Shown here: positions 27,219-37,342 of the stretch, in pieces
Numbering within the stretch: position 1 is the stretch's first letter
How the letters are laid out: each line of letters begins with the position of its first letter
Notes under the pieces: model-generated
Database searches by the model: none
What the model saw: only the letters and a program-made list of their open reading frames with translations
Told to the model about the DNA's origin: nothing
NCBI GenBank assembly: GCA_000499405.2
Contig: HG738139.1
Coordinates: 15,724,858 to 15,788,857, forward strand
Length of the DNA: 64,000 bases
Reading direction: 5' to 3'
From: Onchocerca volvulus
Lineage: Eukaryota > Nematoda > Chromadorea > Rhabditida > Onchocercidae
Translations under genes and position numbers: made by a program

Positions 27219-28329
27219 CTTAATATTTCTTTTAATTGTTGCATTTTTGAGCCTCAATCTTAAGACAAAAGACGTTAGTAAAGTGATGATTCGGAATTCA
27301 TTTCAGTTTTTCCATTATATCTCAAGTCATTTTAAGATACACAAAAACGATCGCAAACTGATCGAACCTTTTTCAAATTTCCAATCTCAATGTGACCAAT
27401 TAGTTTGAGGACCTATCGAGAATGTATTGAGAGTATATGAAATGAAAATTTGAGCAATTTTTCAAGACAAAAAGTTAAAAGTCATCGAACATGTTAAATA
27501 AATGAGTTAGATTACAATAGTGCTTTAGACGTTTGGATCAGTTGAACTTTTCTTTATCAGTTGGCTAAAATGAGTTCTAACATTCCACGAGTAAAGTCTG
27601 AAAATGTTAAGGGGAGTATGCAGTTCATCTCTTAACGTTGAGGCTGATCCTACAATTTTCATTTGGCCAAATAATCGATCTTTTTTTTTTCCCGTAGTTT
27701 AAGTATACACTTTCGCAAACCGAAATAAAATGAGTTAATTCAATTACTGTGCAATCAATGAAGCGATTATTTTATCTTGTTGTCTGACAGATGTAAGGAT
27801 TCAGTTGAGCTCTTTATGCGGTTCCGATTTTAATTTCGAATCATTTCCTGTCACTCGGAATTTAATTTCCTATGGTTTTTTATCGATTTTCATTTCCAAA
27901 AATATCTTCCTGATAAATAAAGTTTCTATTCGATCAGGATTGCAATATTCATGGTATTACATCACAACAATATCATTCCGCGATCATTTAACGATTATAG
28001 CTGAGGTGATCTTATCAGTAACTTCGTAACGGATATTGGCTTCTTAATATCTTATCCTGCGATAGTTCATGCAAAAAATTATTGGAAAAGACGACCTATC
28101 TTCATCTCAAGTTTACACAGATGTTAAAATATATAATGAAGAGATTAATAAGTTCACTGGATATTTTTTACTTAGGAACAAGTGCAAATATTTATTTCAT
28201 GCTTATTTTTTTTAAAGATGTAATTATTCAAGTGATACATTTTTGATGCTGCGAACTGTATGTTTTTTTCAATAATATTTCATTAAACTGAACAGAATTA
28301 AATTGAAATGCAAATTTGATGATAAAAAA
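27219..28329. other. Intergenic region inside the direct-repeat interval
   Basis: No exon structure or recognisable family was seen. ORFs at 27124-27408 and 27805-28029 are open but lack a signal peptide, domain or splice support. This stretch has no obvious match in the related unit around 13-16 kb. Confidence 0.35.
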
Positions 28330-28532
28330 AAGTTTGCGAAATGGAAAAAAAACTTAATGAATTTTTCGGAGAAAAAGCAACGACATGATATAGAAACCAT
28401 GCTTATTATGAGTTAATTGAATTCGTCATTTTACTGAATTTAATTCAGATGAAATGGGAAACGAAAAGATTATCTATGCCACTATTATAAAAATAACAAA
28501 AAATGATTTATCGCCAATAATCAGGCATGTAT

Positions 28533-29187
28533 TGTGGAAGGTTGAGATTTCATTGAGTTGTGGAACGAATAGATTTATAATAATTCCTTTATTCAGCAGT
28601 TAACAGTACAATAGATATCAGATGATTGGAAAGGATTTTGTAGATAAGTGAAGCAAATTGTGTGACTTTGATTGGATTTGGAGAAGAATATCGGGAACTC
28701 GGACAATAGCAAGAAAACTTTAGATCGCCTGGTCAGTACCAAAACAATTTGAAACAATGAATAATGAAAAAATGATTTTTGGTTTTGTACTCTACTGGAG
28801 TTTATTGAATGTTAAGAATTGGGGGTATTGGAATGAAAGACAATTGATGTTGAGATAATTTTGAGAAAAAAATTGTTCATAGAGGAAAGGATATTACAAC
28901 AGTTTAATTGGATTTAAAGATAATAACAGTTTACAGGCACATCTATGACCTTATAACTATAAGCAGAAGTATTTTGATGTGGTTGTAAATGAGTATGGAA
29001 AGGGCACATTTGTATTTTGACGCCTGTTTGCCCGCTTTTAAAGAAGGAACTGTAAACAGAAGTGTTTTGAGCGTGAACAAGCACAATGAGAGATAATTTT
29101 ACCGAGGAAGACTCGATAAAAAGAAAATTTCACAATTCTTTAACCATTTGATTATGTATTTTCTATATAAAAGTATAATGCAATACA
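28533..29187 (-). mobile_element. Candidate solo LTR-like insertion
   Basis: The conserved upstream block of copy D is interrupted here relative to copies B and C. Homology stops at ...CATGTA and resumes at TTGCTAT. The inserted piece runs TGTGGAAGG...CAATACA, so it begins TG and ends CA. On the minus strand it contains AATAAAGG (plus-strand CCTTTATT near 28590) about 60 bp from its end. No target-site duplication is evident. An LTR identity is inference. Confidence 0.3.
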
Positions 29188-29747
29188 CTTGCTATCGGGA
29201 AAGGATTATTCAATTGAAAGGACAGTATGCTATCGAAAATTCTGATCTCTTTTTTCTATTGATGAATTTGCATTGATAAGAGATTAATATGCTCTCGAAT
29301 AGAGCATGACTATTTGACACAAAAAGTGGAAATTTTTATGGGACATACAATGAAATCTAAGCGTTGTCGTATATTTAAATAATTCATTATCGAAAATTTT
29401 ATTATTATTTTTCGGATTATGCGGATTTGCATAGAGCAAAAGTTATTCATTTTGTTTCGTTTCGAAAAGAAACGAAATTGACCCGAAATTAACAGTATAT
29501 ATTTGTTGTACCTTTCATAAATTTTTCGATCTTCATTTTTGCTTGCACATTGTAGCACTAAAATCAGCGATTGTTAAGAATTTCCGAAATTTCAACTACC
29601 AATCCTTTTCCAATAAGCCTTAAAGATCACAATTCCGAAGTTCATTGAACTTTAATTTCACTTATTACAATATGTATTTGTGCTTAAATTCATAACTTCT
29701 TTTTTTTTTTTTTTTTGAGGTTTCAATTCCGAAAACATCCCGCAACG

Positions 29748-30405
29748 ATGAGAAGTGCGCAATTTCCAGTCTTTACATCACTACTAATATTTTGCATTCT
29801 CGACATACCAATGTTGTTGGCCTCGTCACAGCAAAAGCTTAAGGTAATTTTGCGAATAACCAGTTGGTTTGAAAGAGTGAAAAATGAAATCTTTTCTACC
29901 TAAAATGTAGTGATTAAATAAAGCAATTTACATGGAGTATCATTTTATCGCATTGAACGAGATGAAAAATTGTCCGCTTTCTGAAGTCTATTCACGAGCT
30001 CTTAGGAATTGAACGGGGACAATTTGAATGTTAGTCTTAGCGACAACGATAACAATAGCGAGGACGGTTACGTTAGCGACGACAGTGATATTGACGATGG
30101 TGACATCAACTACTATACTACCACTCTCTACTTGCAAAACACGTCTTGGGATGACACTTCTGCATTTGAAAGATACATCCTCACTCAACTTCTAGCTGAA
30201 GGAAGAATCAATAATACAATGTTGCCGTGGATGTAAGCTTGCCTTCAGTATTTTCTTGCAAATATGCAGTTCACGATGCTTCCACTTTTCATGCTTCATA
30301 ATCTTTTGCAGAAGTGGTAGACGTCTTGTAATCAGAATTGTTAGAAATACTGAGGCTGCGACTCCCGATAATATTATCAGCGTTACTGTCTTTCAGGAAA
30401 TTTAA
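29748..30405 (+). CDS. Small secreted orphan protein, 138 aa (copy D)
   Basis: Three exons: 29748-29843, 30006-30232 and 30312-30405 (TAA). All junctions are GT-AG with consistent phase. The signal peptide is MRSAQFPVFTSLLIFCILDI followed by PMLLASS. Exon 2 is 69 bases longer than in copy B (14256-14793) because it encodes an acidic Asp/Ser/Asn-rich stretch (SDNDNNSEDG..DSDIDDGD) near residues 43-65. After this the shared pattern returns: LQNTSWDDTSA matches FNSTSWNETSP, MLPW matches LLPW, and ISGRRLVIRI is identical, spanning the second intron. The C-terminal tail diverges. The gene lies between two near-identical 620-bp repeats. The family is unrecognised; secretion is inferred from the signal peptide. 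Confidence 0.75.
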
Positions 30406-31061
30406 GCTGCTCATGCGTACTCATCGATTAAGTAATTCATTAAAAAAAAAAGAAAAAAAGCAAAATAAAACAACATTGAAAAATGATTTTGTTTTGTTGT
30501 GCAAAATACAATAATGTTTGTTGTTGTTTTTTAAAAAACTGAAATGAATTTGAGAATATTAGAATTTCACATTTGAAATCAAACGATTATAGAGAAACAA
30601 AGGACAATTAGTTTAGTAACTTTTAAAGTTTTAATACAATAAGCAAAAAAAGAAAAAAAAATTCGACAACATATAAGAATGATTAGAATGAATAATAAAT
30701 GCAATTATAAAGTTTAGTTTTCCACATGCAATATTAATCAATTTGATTACCTTTACATCAATTACATTGGTGCTCGGATATATAATTCACATTTTCAACA
30801 CATTTAAGTGTTTTCGAATATATCTGAAACTTTCAAAATTATTCATACTAAATAAAAAAAAAAAATTGAAAATTACTTATATATATTATTTCCATTTCAT
30901 ATGCTGAAAATTGCTTAACTATAAAACTTTCATTTTATATGTTGAAAATTAGTAAAATACATTATTTTCATTTTATATGTATTTGATATAGAAGACATCT
31001 AAAATATTTCTTTTTCTTTTAATTTACATATTTTCAAATTTTTTCAACTTGTATCTTTTTT
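30406..31061. other. AT-rich 3' flank of copy D with a duplicated block
   Basis: About 30560-30990 aligns with 20880-21295 (see that entry). About 30840-31061 also resembles 26460-26597, the flank of the left 620-bp repeat. No gene is seen. Confidence 0.5.
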
Positions 31062-31687
31062 CTTAGTTCAAATTCCTGTTATTTTTTCTATACTTTAGTG
31101 ATTATACCGTTGTCAATCTTATTTACATTACATACGACAAGTATTCTTGATTATAGTGAAAAGATTTGCATAATGAATCACTTGAATGTTATTCCAACAA
31201 TAAACAATAAGGGTTTTATTTTCCCTTTGTGCTTATTATGTTAGTAGAATAATTTGGAACTTTTTAAATGACTTTTCCAATCATTTCTTGAAAGACTGAA
31301 GAAGTTATAATTGCGTGTTTGCTGAACACGGAGTCGTGTTTGGCGCTGATAAGGAAATACCGGAAGTGAAGTGAGGCGACATAGTTTCAAAGTTACGACA
31401 GTTTACTACCGAGACGCTCCAATTCACAGATAAACAACAAAGATCGACCTAGCAAAAGCAACGGTTCGGAGTTCCAAGGGATCCAATTCGACAGTTCAAA
31501 GCGACGCAACAGTAGCGACAATCCCACAATTCACTTGAATAGCGACAAAGGAAAGAATAACTAGTGATCAACTTGTCTGGATGTTCTATGATAATTGCTT
31601 GTTTCGACGAGTCACTCTTCATCAATCAATAAAACGTTTCTCAATAGCATTCATCTCTCACAGAAGACACAACATACCTCCTCAAAC
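31062..31687 (+). repeat. Right copy of the near-identical ~620-bp direct repeat
   Basis: This is a near-exact copy of 26598-27218 in the same orientation. Homology stops sharply at CCTCCTCAAACG, where this copy continues TATTGC and the left one GCTTAA. The high identity, set against much more diverged flanks, implies a recent copy event or gene conversion. Confidence 0.85.
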
Positions 31688-31829
31688 GTATTGCTGATCT
31701 AGCCGAATCATAATAGCAAAAATCAATTTTCAATCAACCAAACTACAAATCAAATAAAAAAGTTTTAGTTTTTTTACCCAATATTAGAAACATGCGCTTT
31801 CTCTTTCCTTTTTTTCCACTTAACCAAAC

Positions 31830-32011
31830 TGAGCTACAGCAACACGTGCATAAAAACACGCGCGTATCCAAATGCAACGTTGCGTCAAAATTCAAAGCAA
31901 TATATTTGGGTTAATATAAATAAGGTGCGTGTTTAAGAAAGTTTGGAGGTGTAAAATTTTGAACAAACGAACAGTAACATTTTTATTTATTTAGACTAGA
32001 TGAAGCTAGTC
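31830..32011 (+). mobile_element. Fragment of the Helitron-like family, plus orientation
   Basis: Read on the plus strand this matches the reverse complement of the elements at 12369 and 63490. It shares ATGCAACGTTGCGTCAAAATT, TAAGGTGCGTGTTTAAGAAA-like words, GAACAAACGAACA and TTTATTTAGACTAG. It ends GAAGCTAG|T, a possible CTAG terminus, but without the GC-rich hairpin region found in the other copies. It is probably a truncated relic. Confidence 0.45.
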
Positions 32012-32513
32012 ACAAATAAATTTTACGCAGAAGGACCGTCACTTATCGAGCTTCGTTGGGGTCAGTTTTTTCTTGGAATTTTGATTGACTTACTTCCAGT
32101 GATAGAATTGGCCGCAGAAGCATTATCATAATCTCTATAATTACATAACAATAGTTATTAATATAATTATTCGGAAAAAAATTATCGAGCTTTCTGTTCA
32201 ATTGATTTACTAGGTTAATTGTTTCTTAGCAGATTTCTTAATTCGATGATACTTAGAAATGGATTCATCTACTTGATTATAGTCATATTTATAAAACTGC
32301 ACGATTCATTTTAATACTATTTGGTTCTTTATCTATATTTCAAATGGGAAATCTGGAAGTAACCCAGAAATTTTATCAGAATTAACGAATTCCAAGTAAA
32401 TTTAAATATATAAAGAACTAAATATTTGCCACTGTAAAAATACGTCAAAATGGTAATTCTTTTCAGAATTCATTTCAGAGTACGTAAAAATTATGTAAAA
32501 ATAGTTATTCCTT

Positions 32514-33917
32514 TCATAATTTCACGTTCAAAGTTAAGACTAACATATCGTCGTCGCTACTAATGGAACTCACTGATACTGATTTAGCTGATTCTGAAAA
32601 AGAGTTTGGGAATTTTAAAGTACATTGAAGACATTATTGCATCGACTCAAGTTTGATTTACCATTACTAAGGTTATTACATAGTTTGCGAATAAATACAG
32701 AAAATTTTGCGAAATCTGATAATTTTTATCATACATATCTAATTGGAACTTCCATCGATTGTCTAATCAGTGAAGAATTCAAAAGTAAATATCTAGAAGG
32801 TTAATTTTGCGAATTTCATCGCAGAATCTTTGAGATCTGTTCGCGGTATATTCTGTTCGTTTCTCTCTCATTAATCGATGGCATTTCAATTATAGTTCAT
32901 TTGATACTTCGATATTTGGCCAGAGATGTACTTACTTGAACTACGTGTACTTTTTGTTGTAGCTTCTTGTGCAGTTTTACTGCTCATATCACTGCAGCTT
33001 GTGCTGCAAAGAAAAATTATGATTTTATTCATTCTTTTGAATAATCGTCCTGAAACTTCCAAAATCCGGAAACTTTTTTGAGTTGTCTGCTTCATCTGAT
33101 CAATTTAGTTAGACTTAAGAAATCGATGACATAGGAACCTGTAAACTTTAGCTACATGCTTTCCTTGAATATCTTCATCTTTGACATCGATATGTGAACT
33201 TGGGACATTAGATATTTCACGCCAATCTTCTAGTTTCTTGCCAGAATATATTTTTTCAAACTGCAAATTCATTGCAAATCATTACCGCATATTGTTTCAG
33301 AACATTTGAAAATATTTGGCTTGAAATTGAAATTAAAACGTTCCATCTTTCAGATATTGAAGCGAAAAGTGAAATAACACATTAGTATAATGCATAAGAA
33401 ATTAGTCATTAAGTGAACTTTATGTAAATAATTAATACAATGCTTACGTCAAGTAATGTATAATTGATACTGTTTGCAACCTTTATTGGAATCCGTGATC
33501 GACGGATTACAAAATAAATATACAGAGGTAAAATGATGATAGCCATGAAAATGCTTCCAATAAGCCAGATAAAATAAAACGTGGGTCGCTGGTATTTCGT
33601 TGTTGGATCCACGTAAAATACTTTTTAATACGTGAAGAAAAATCATAGCAATTGATACTAATAATATGAATTATACAATGCAGCAGAGAGGGGGGTTAGT
33701 TCTTCTGCCAAAAAAAATTTGAGTTTCATATTTGTTCCAATTTCAAATTTAAACTGGACGATTTTCAATTCTTTCAAAACTAATGCCAACTATATCAATT
33801 CATGAAATTGTAATTTTAATCTCAGATGTAAATCCAAACCAAATTAAAAATCAAAGTTCAATGATAAAAGTTTTACATACCGAAATTTTTCCAAAAACTT
33901 CTGCTTTCCGTTGCCAT
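32514..33917 (-). CDS. Small single-pass membrane protein, 159 aa, unrecognised
   Basis: Five exons on the minus strand: 33917-33881 (ATG), 33620-33448, 33260-33139, 33003-32936 and 32593-32514 (TGA). The lengths sum to 480 bases and all phases agree. One acceptor (AAAAAG before 33620) is weak. The product begins MATESRSFWKNF. It has one strong hydrophobic span at about residues 25-47 (FIWLIGSIFMAIIILPLYIYF) followed by VIRRSRIP, so a positive-inside stop-transfer is expected. A hydrophilic tail contains DWREISNVPSSHIDVKDEDI and a Ser/Thr/Lys-rich end with SSISSDDD. I do not recognise it. A similar design (N-terminal TM, charged or low-complexity tail) is seen in the gene at 55973-57597, but no sequence similarity is clear. 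Confidence 0.6.
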
Positions 33918-34659
33918 AATTGCTCTACATACTAAAGCATAAATTCCTTTGAAACATATCAAAAATTCAAAAAATCCAGGCTTGAAATATCCAGTGCTAC
34001 TACTGAAATTATTATCTCTTCCATCATTTCGAGCTTAAGTTTGAAGCTGGCATAAAAATTTTATTTAATTTGAACAGAAACAAAATCGCGTACCATAAAT
34101 GAATGTTTTCGTTAGCTTTATGAGATGTTATAACATTAATGACTTCTTTTCAAGTACATAATTTACATAAAATGCAAATTTCCAAAAATCTGCTTCTTAA
34201 CTTGTGTTTGGATAGTTGAAAATTTATAATAATCGTTGCCAAGTGCCTGCACTTAAAATGCATTTATATTTGCATGCATGCACTTGCATTTTATTAATAA
34301 AGTTACAAAACTGCAAGATGACGACAATCTTCCACTCATTCTTTTCTCGCTCTCCCTTTCCAATATAGTCTTGTTTTCATGGCACCAATTTTGAAATATC
34401 AATTTGAAATTTTACTTTTCTATTTTTTTCAAGAAAAAATATCGTAATTATAATAATATATTTATATTTAAATAAATATTAAAAAGGTCCTGACAGTTGT
34501 ATAATTTTTGAACGGACAATTTAACAAACAAATTTTTAGAAATTTGCACGTTATGTAAAATATTTGTCTGAAAAGTTATTTATATTATAATACATCAGGA
34601 AGCTTATAACGATAGCAAGATAGCCGTACGTTACGTGAAACAGGTAAATAAATGTAAAA

Positions 34660-35560
34660 CTTGCAAGCTAAGTGATTTCCAACATTCACTATTTGAGTAT
34701 TTAAGTCTTCAGTTGGTTAGCGGTTTTTTTATGTTAAAATAATGTTGAAAAAATGCTAAAAATTTTTTCAAAAAATGATGAAATATGCTCAAAAAATGTT
34801 TCTTTTTTTTGTCAATATATCTGGAACATATTCATTTAAAGCATAGATTCTTTGATGTTGAACTCATGAATTTATAAAGATTGCAAACTTAAAATCTCAA
34901 CTATGAATAAACCAATAAAATGTTTTTTCTCTCTCTCTCACTCAAGTAAAAGTTCCTTTCCTTATCAGCATAAATGATTTTCGAGCATTGATTTATTGAA
35001 TTTTCAATAGTTCGACGAGATATTTGAAATTCATTCGAGGATTCGAAGTCGCATATGAGGGAAATTATTATGAGCCAATATATAAAGAATATTATTGGCA
35101 TATTTATACTGGAGAACTTGCTAAATGATAAAAGTATTTATTATTTTTAACAAAAACAGACAATTTGGTTACGAACTCCAAATATTAACTAATTTGGAAA
35201 GCGAATTATCAGGACAGAGTGCCGGAACTGCTGCAAATAACCAGTAGCTTGAAGAACATTATTTCATAAGCTGCTCTTTTTTATTTTTATGAATTCCCTG
35301 TAATTCATAATGCCAATTTTGATTTTTTTAAATTGACCATAATATTTCTATGGAATTAATTTCGAAAAATTACCGATAGTTGAACGAAATTTCTTGGTAT
35401 TAAATGTTTGTGAAATTGTCCAGACAGTTGTAATTGAAATTTAATTTAGCGATTTCGAAGTTTGAGCTTCTTATGTAAGTTGACATCTGATACTTTCTCA
35501 AGAATGCACGTAGCGGAATAAAGAGAACAGTCAAATAATTATTTAAAATGATTATTTATT
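34660..35560. repeat. Inverted-repeat segment A, partner at 58030-58410
   Basis: Read in reverse complement, 58410-58030 matches 34680-34910 (TGCTAAAAATTTTTTCAAAA; TTTATAAAGATTGCAAA; TTAAAATCTCAACT) and then 35495-35550 (AAGAATGCACGTAGCGGAAT). The left copy has about 590 bp (34910-35495) between the two matching parts, which is missing on the right. Confidence 0.75.
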
Positions 35561-35730
35561 TTATATAAATTATAATTTATATAAATTATCTTTTTTATAA
35601 TTATAAAAAACATATTTTATATAAATTAGAATTTACATAAATTATCTTTTTTATAAATTTTTTATAAATATAAAAATATAAATATACAAATATAAATATA
35701 TTTTTATAAATATAAAAAATTTATAAAAAT
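35547..35730. repeat. AT-only minisatellite
   Basis: A near-tandem array of units resembling TTTATATAAATTATAATTTA followed by TATAAATTATCTTTTTTATAA, then a run of TAAATATAAAAATA words. It is palindromic and low-complexity, and lies between inverted-repeat segment A and the mitochondrial-derived fragment. Confidence 0.7.
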
Positions 35731-36028
35731 GGAACACTTACTAGGAATACTTACTTTTATTATTTGATTTTTTATACTTCGTTTTTTGTGCACCTTGAAT
35801 GTGGCTTTTGATGTTGGGGGCTCCTGATGCTGGGGACTCCTGTATTAAGATAGTATTACTTATTTTTAGTTTATTTAGTGTGCTATTTTTTGTACACTGG
35901 TAGTTTCTGGATTGTTATCTATAAGAAGGAGTATTTTCTTAAAGCAAAATTTATTTTCTCTAATAGTATGCTCCGATATGTAAATTCAATAATATTTCAT
36001 TCATAATTTTTACTTAGTTTTATATCTG

Positions 36029-36072
36029 AAAATAATCGTTTAATAATTTGATCTTCGTAATCATGTCACATA
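36029..36072 (+). repeat. Left 44-bp direct repeat bounding the NUMT/CAP block
   Basis: AAAATAATCGTTTAATAATT followed by TGATCTTCGTAATCATGTCACATA recurs at 39892-39935 with one mismatch seen (TAATAATTT against TAGTAATTT). The two copies enclose the NUMT and the left CAP gene. Confidence 0.75.
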
Positions 36073-36099
36073 TTTTATAAACATGAATTTGATTTATCA

Positions 36100-36190
36100 A
36101 TTGTCCGATTATTATTTAAAGAAAGGAATTTGATTTGTGTGATATTCAAAGAAAGTTATCAATGCATTAAAAGAAGAATTTTGTTTGAAC
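36100..36190 (+). repeat. Direct repeat of 37005-37110 flanking the NUMT
   Basis: TTATTATTTAAAGAAAGGAA, TGTGATATTCAAAGAAAGTT and AATGCATTAAAAGAAGAA occur here and again at 37005-37110, on either side of the mitochondrial fragment. The second copy also occurs, inverted, in the right arm (61440-61560), so it predates or accompanied the arm duplication. Confidence 0.7.
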
Positions 36191-36194
36191 AGAA

Positions 36195-36915
36195 CATGAC
36201 AATTTACTGTTTTGGATATGGGTGTATTTTATTCTGTTCTTTTTTTTTTGTTATTTGTAATTCCGGTGGAACTGTTTTTTGCTTTTTTAGAAAGTCATGA
36301 GTTTTTGACTTTGATTTGCATGTTTTTACTAAATATGATTTAATTTATTGTAATAATAGTCTAAATTTAGAATTTTGTTTTGATAGGACAGAGGTTTTTA
36401 TAATTTTTCATGGCTTATGTAAGTTTGTATTTTTGTTTTTCAAACAAACTGTGTTTTGAGCTTATAAATTATTTGCAGAATTATTTGTTTCCTATTCCTG
36501 GGAGTTCTTATGTATTTTGTTATTATTATATCCATTATTATCATTCTCATACTATTTTTTTTAGGTTTTTAGTTGGTAGGAGAATTTATTTTTCGGTAAT
36601 TCCTTTAAGTTTAACTTGAAACGTAATGATAGTCGTATAATTGAACTGATTTTGCAAATATAGATTGTTAATTTTTTAATTATGATGGCTGGTCTCGGTT
36701 TTTGGTTGATTCAATATCAGGGACGTATGTTTCGTCAATCTGAATTAACTTTGAAAGTTATTGGTCATCAGTGATATTGGAACTATATTGTGAGATAGTG
36801 GTAAGTTGTGTTTTGATTCTTTTATGAAATCTTTGGATGATTTATCTGCAGGAGATTTTCGGTTATTTTATGTTGATAATCCTTGCGTTTTGCCGGTAGA
36901 TGTAAATGTAGGTAA
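36195..36915 (+). pseudogene. cox2: Nuclear mitochondrial insertion (NUMT) containing a cox2 fragment
   Basis: Around 36610-36915 the plus strand encodes the N-terminal half of cytochrome c oxidase subunit II. It reads RNDSRIIELILQI, then GLGFWLIQYQGRMFRQSEL, the conserved LKVIGHQ-W-YWNY, and after a frameshift CFDSFMKSLDDLSAGDFRLF and VDNPCVLPVDVNVG. The Trp of GHQWYW is TGA, which is Trp only in the mitochondrial code, so this is mitochondrial DNA now in the nucleus. Breaks include a TAG in the second TM segment, stops and a frame change after the YWNY motif, and loss of everything after DVNVG, including the CuA site. The start MAYVSLYFCFSNKLCFEL at 36410 may be the cox2 N-terminus. What 36195-36400 derives from is not clear; it is T-rich like mitochondrial coding strands. 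A dead copy. Confidence 0.85.
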
Positions 36916-37108
36916 ATTGTACTTTTTAGCTTGTGATTATTTTGACAATCCATTAAATTTGCTTCATCTTTGGCTAATTTTGATTGGCTTTTCTAGTTGG
37001 TTGATTAGTTATTATTTAAAGAAAGGGATTTGATTTATGTGATATTCAAAGAAAGTTCTAGTGCTTTCATTCTTTTTTGTAATGCATTAAAAGAAGAAAT
37101 TTGTTTGA

Positions 37109-37247
37109 GCAAAACTTCTTAGCAATTTTTTATTCCAGAATAATAGCAAAACTTAGCAATTTTTCATTTCATAATAATAGCAAAACTTAACAATTTTTCA
37201 TTTCATAATAATAGCAAAACTTAGCAATTTCTTATTTCATATTAGTT
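37109..37247 (+). repeat. Minisatellite of about 36 bp, roughly four units
   Basis: Units of the form AGCAAAACTTAGCAATTTTT followed by CATTTCATAATAAT repeat about four times. The inverted copy in the right arm (61388-61452) has only about two units, so the array changed in size after the duplication. Confidence 0.75.
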
Positions 37248-37342
37248 ACTAAATATATTCGTATTTAATTAAAAATATTTTTTTCAGCTTTTTTGCTGAA
37301 AAATAAATATATGATATATAGCCAAGCCAAAAATTAAATGAA

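Larger units (their letters stand above)
33918..36028. other. AT-rich intergenic region leading into the inverted-repeat arm
   Basis: No gene is supported. It contains the inverted-repeat segment 34660-35560 (separate entry), an AT minisatellite at 35547-35730, and a 2 x 17-bp G-rich duplication at 35811-35843 (GATGYTGGGGRCTCCT). The ORF at 34901-35101 falls in sequence absent from the other arm and has no support. Confidence 0.4.

Noticed and set aside
36915..37033. ORF FDNPLNLLHLWLILIGFSSW as a continuation of cox2
   Set aside because: It does not match the cox2 sequence expected after the NPCVLP region, and it also occurs in the right arm, which lacks the cox2 fragment. It belongs to the duplicated segment, though an unrelated mitochondrial origin cannot be excluded.
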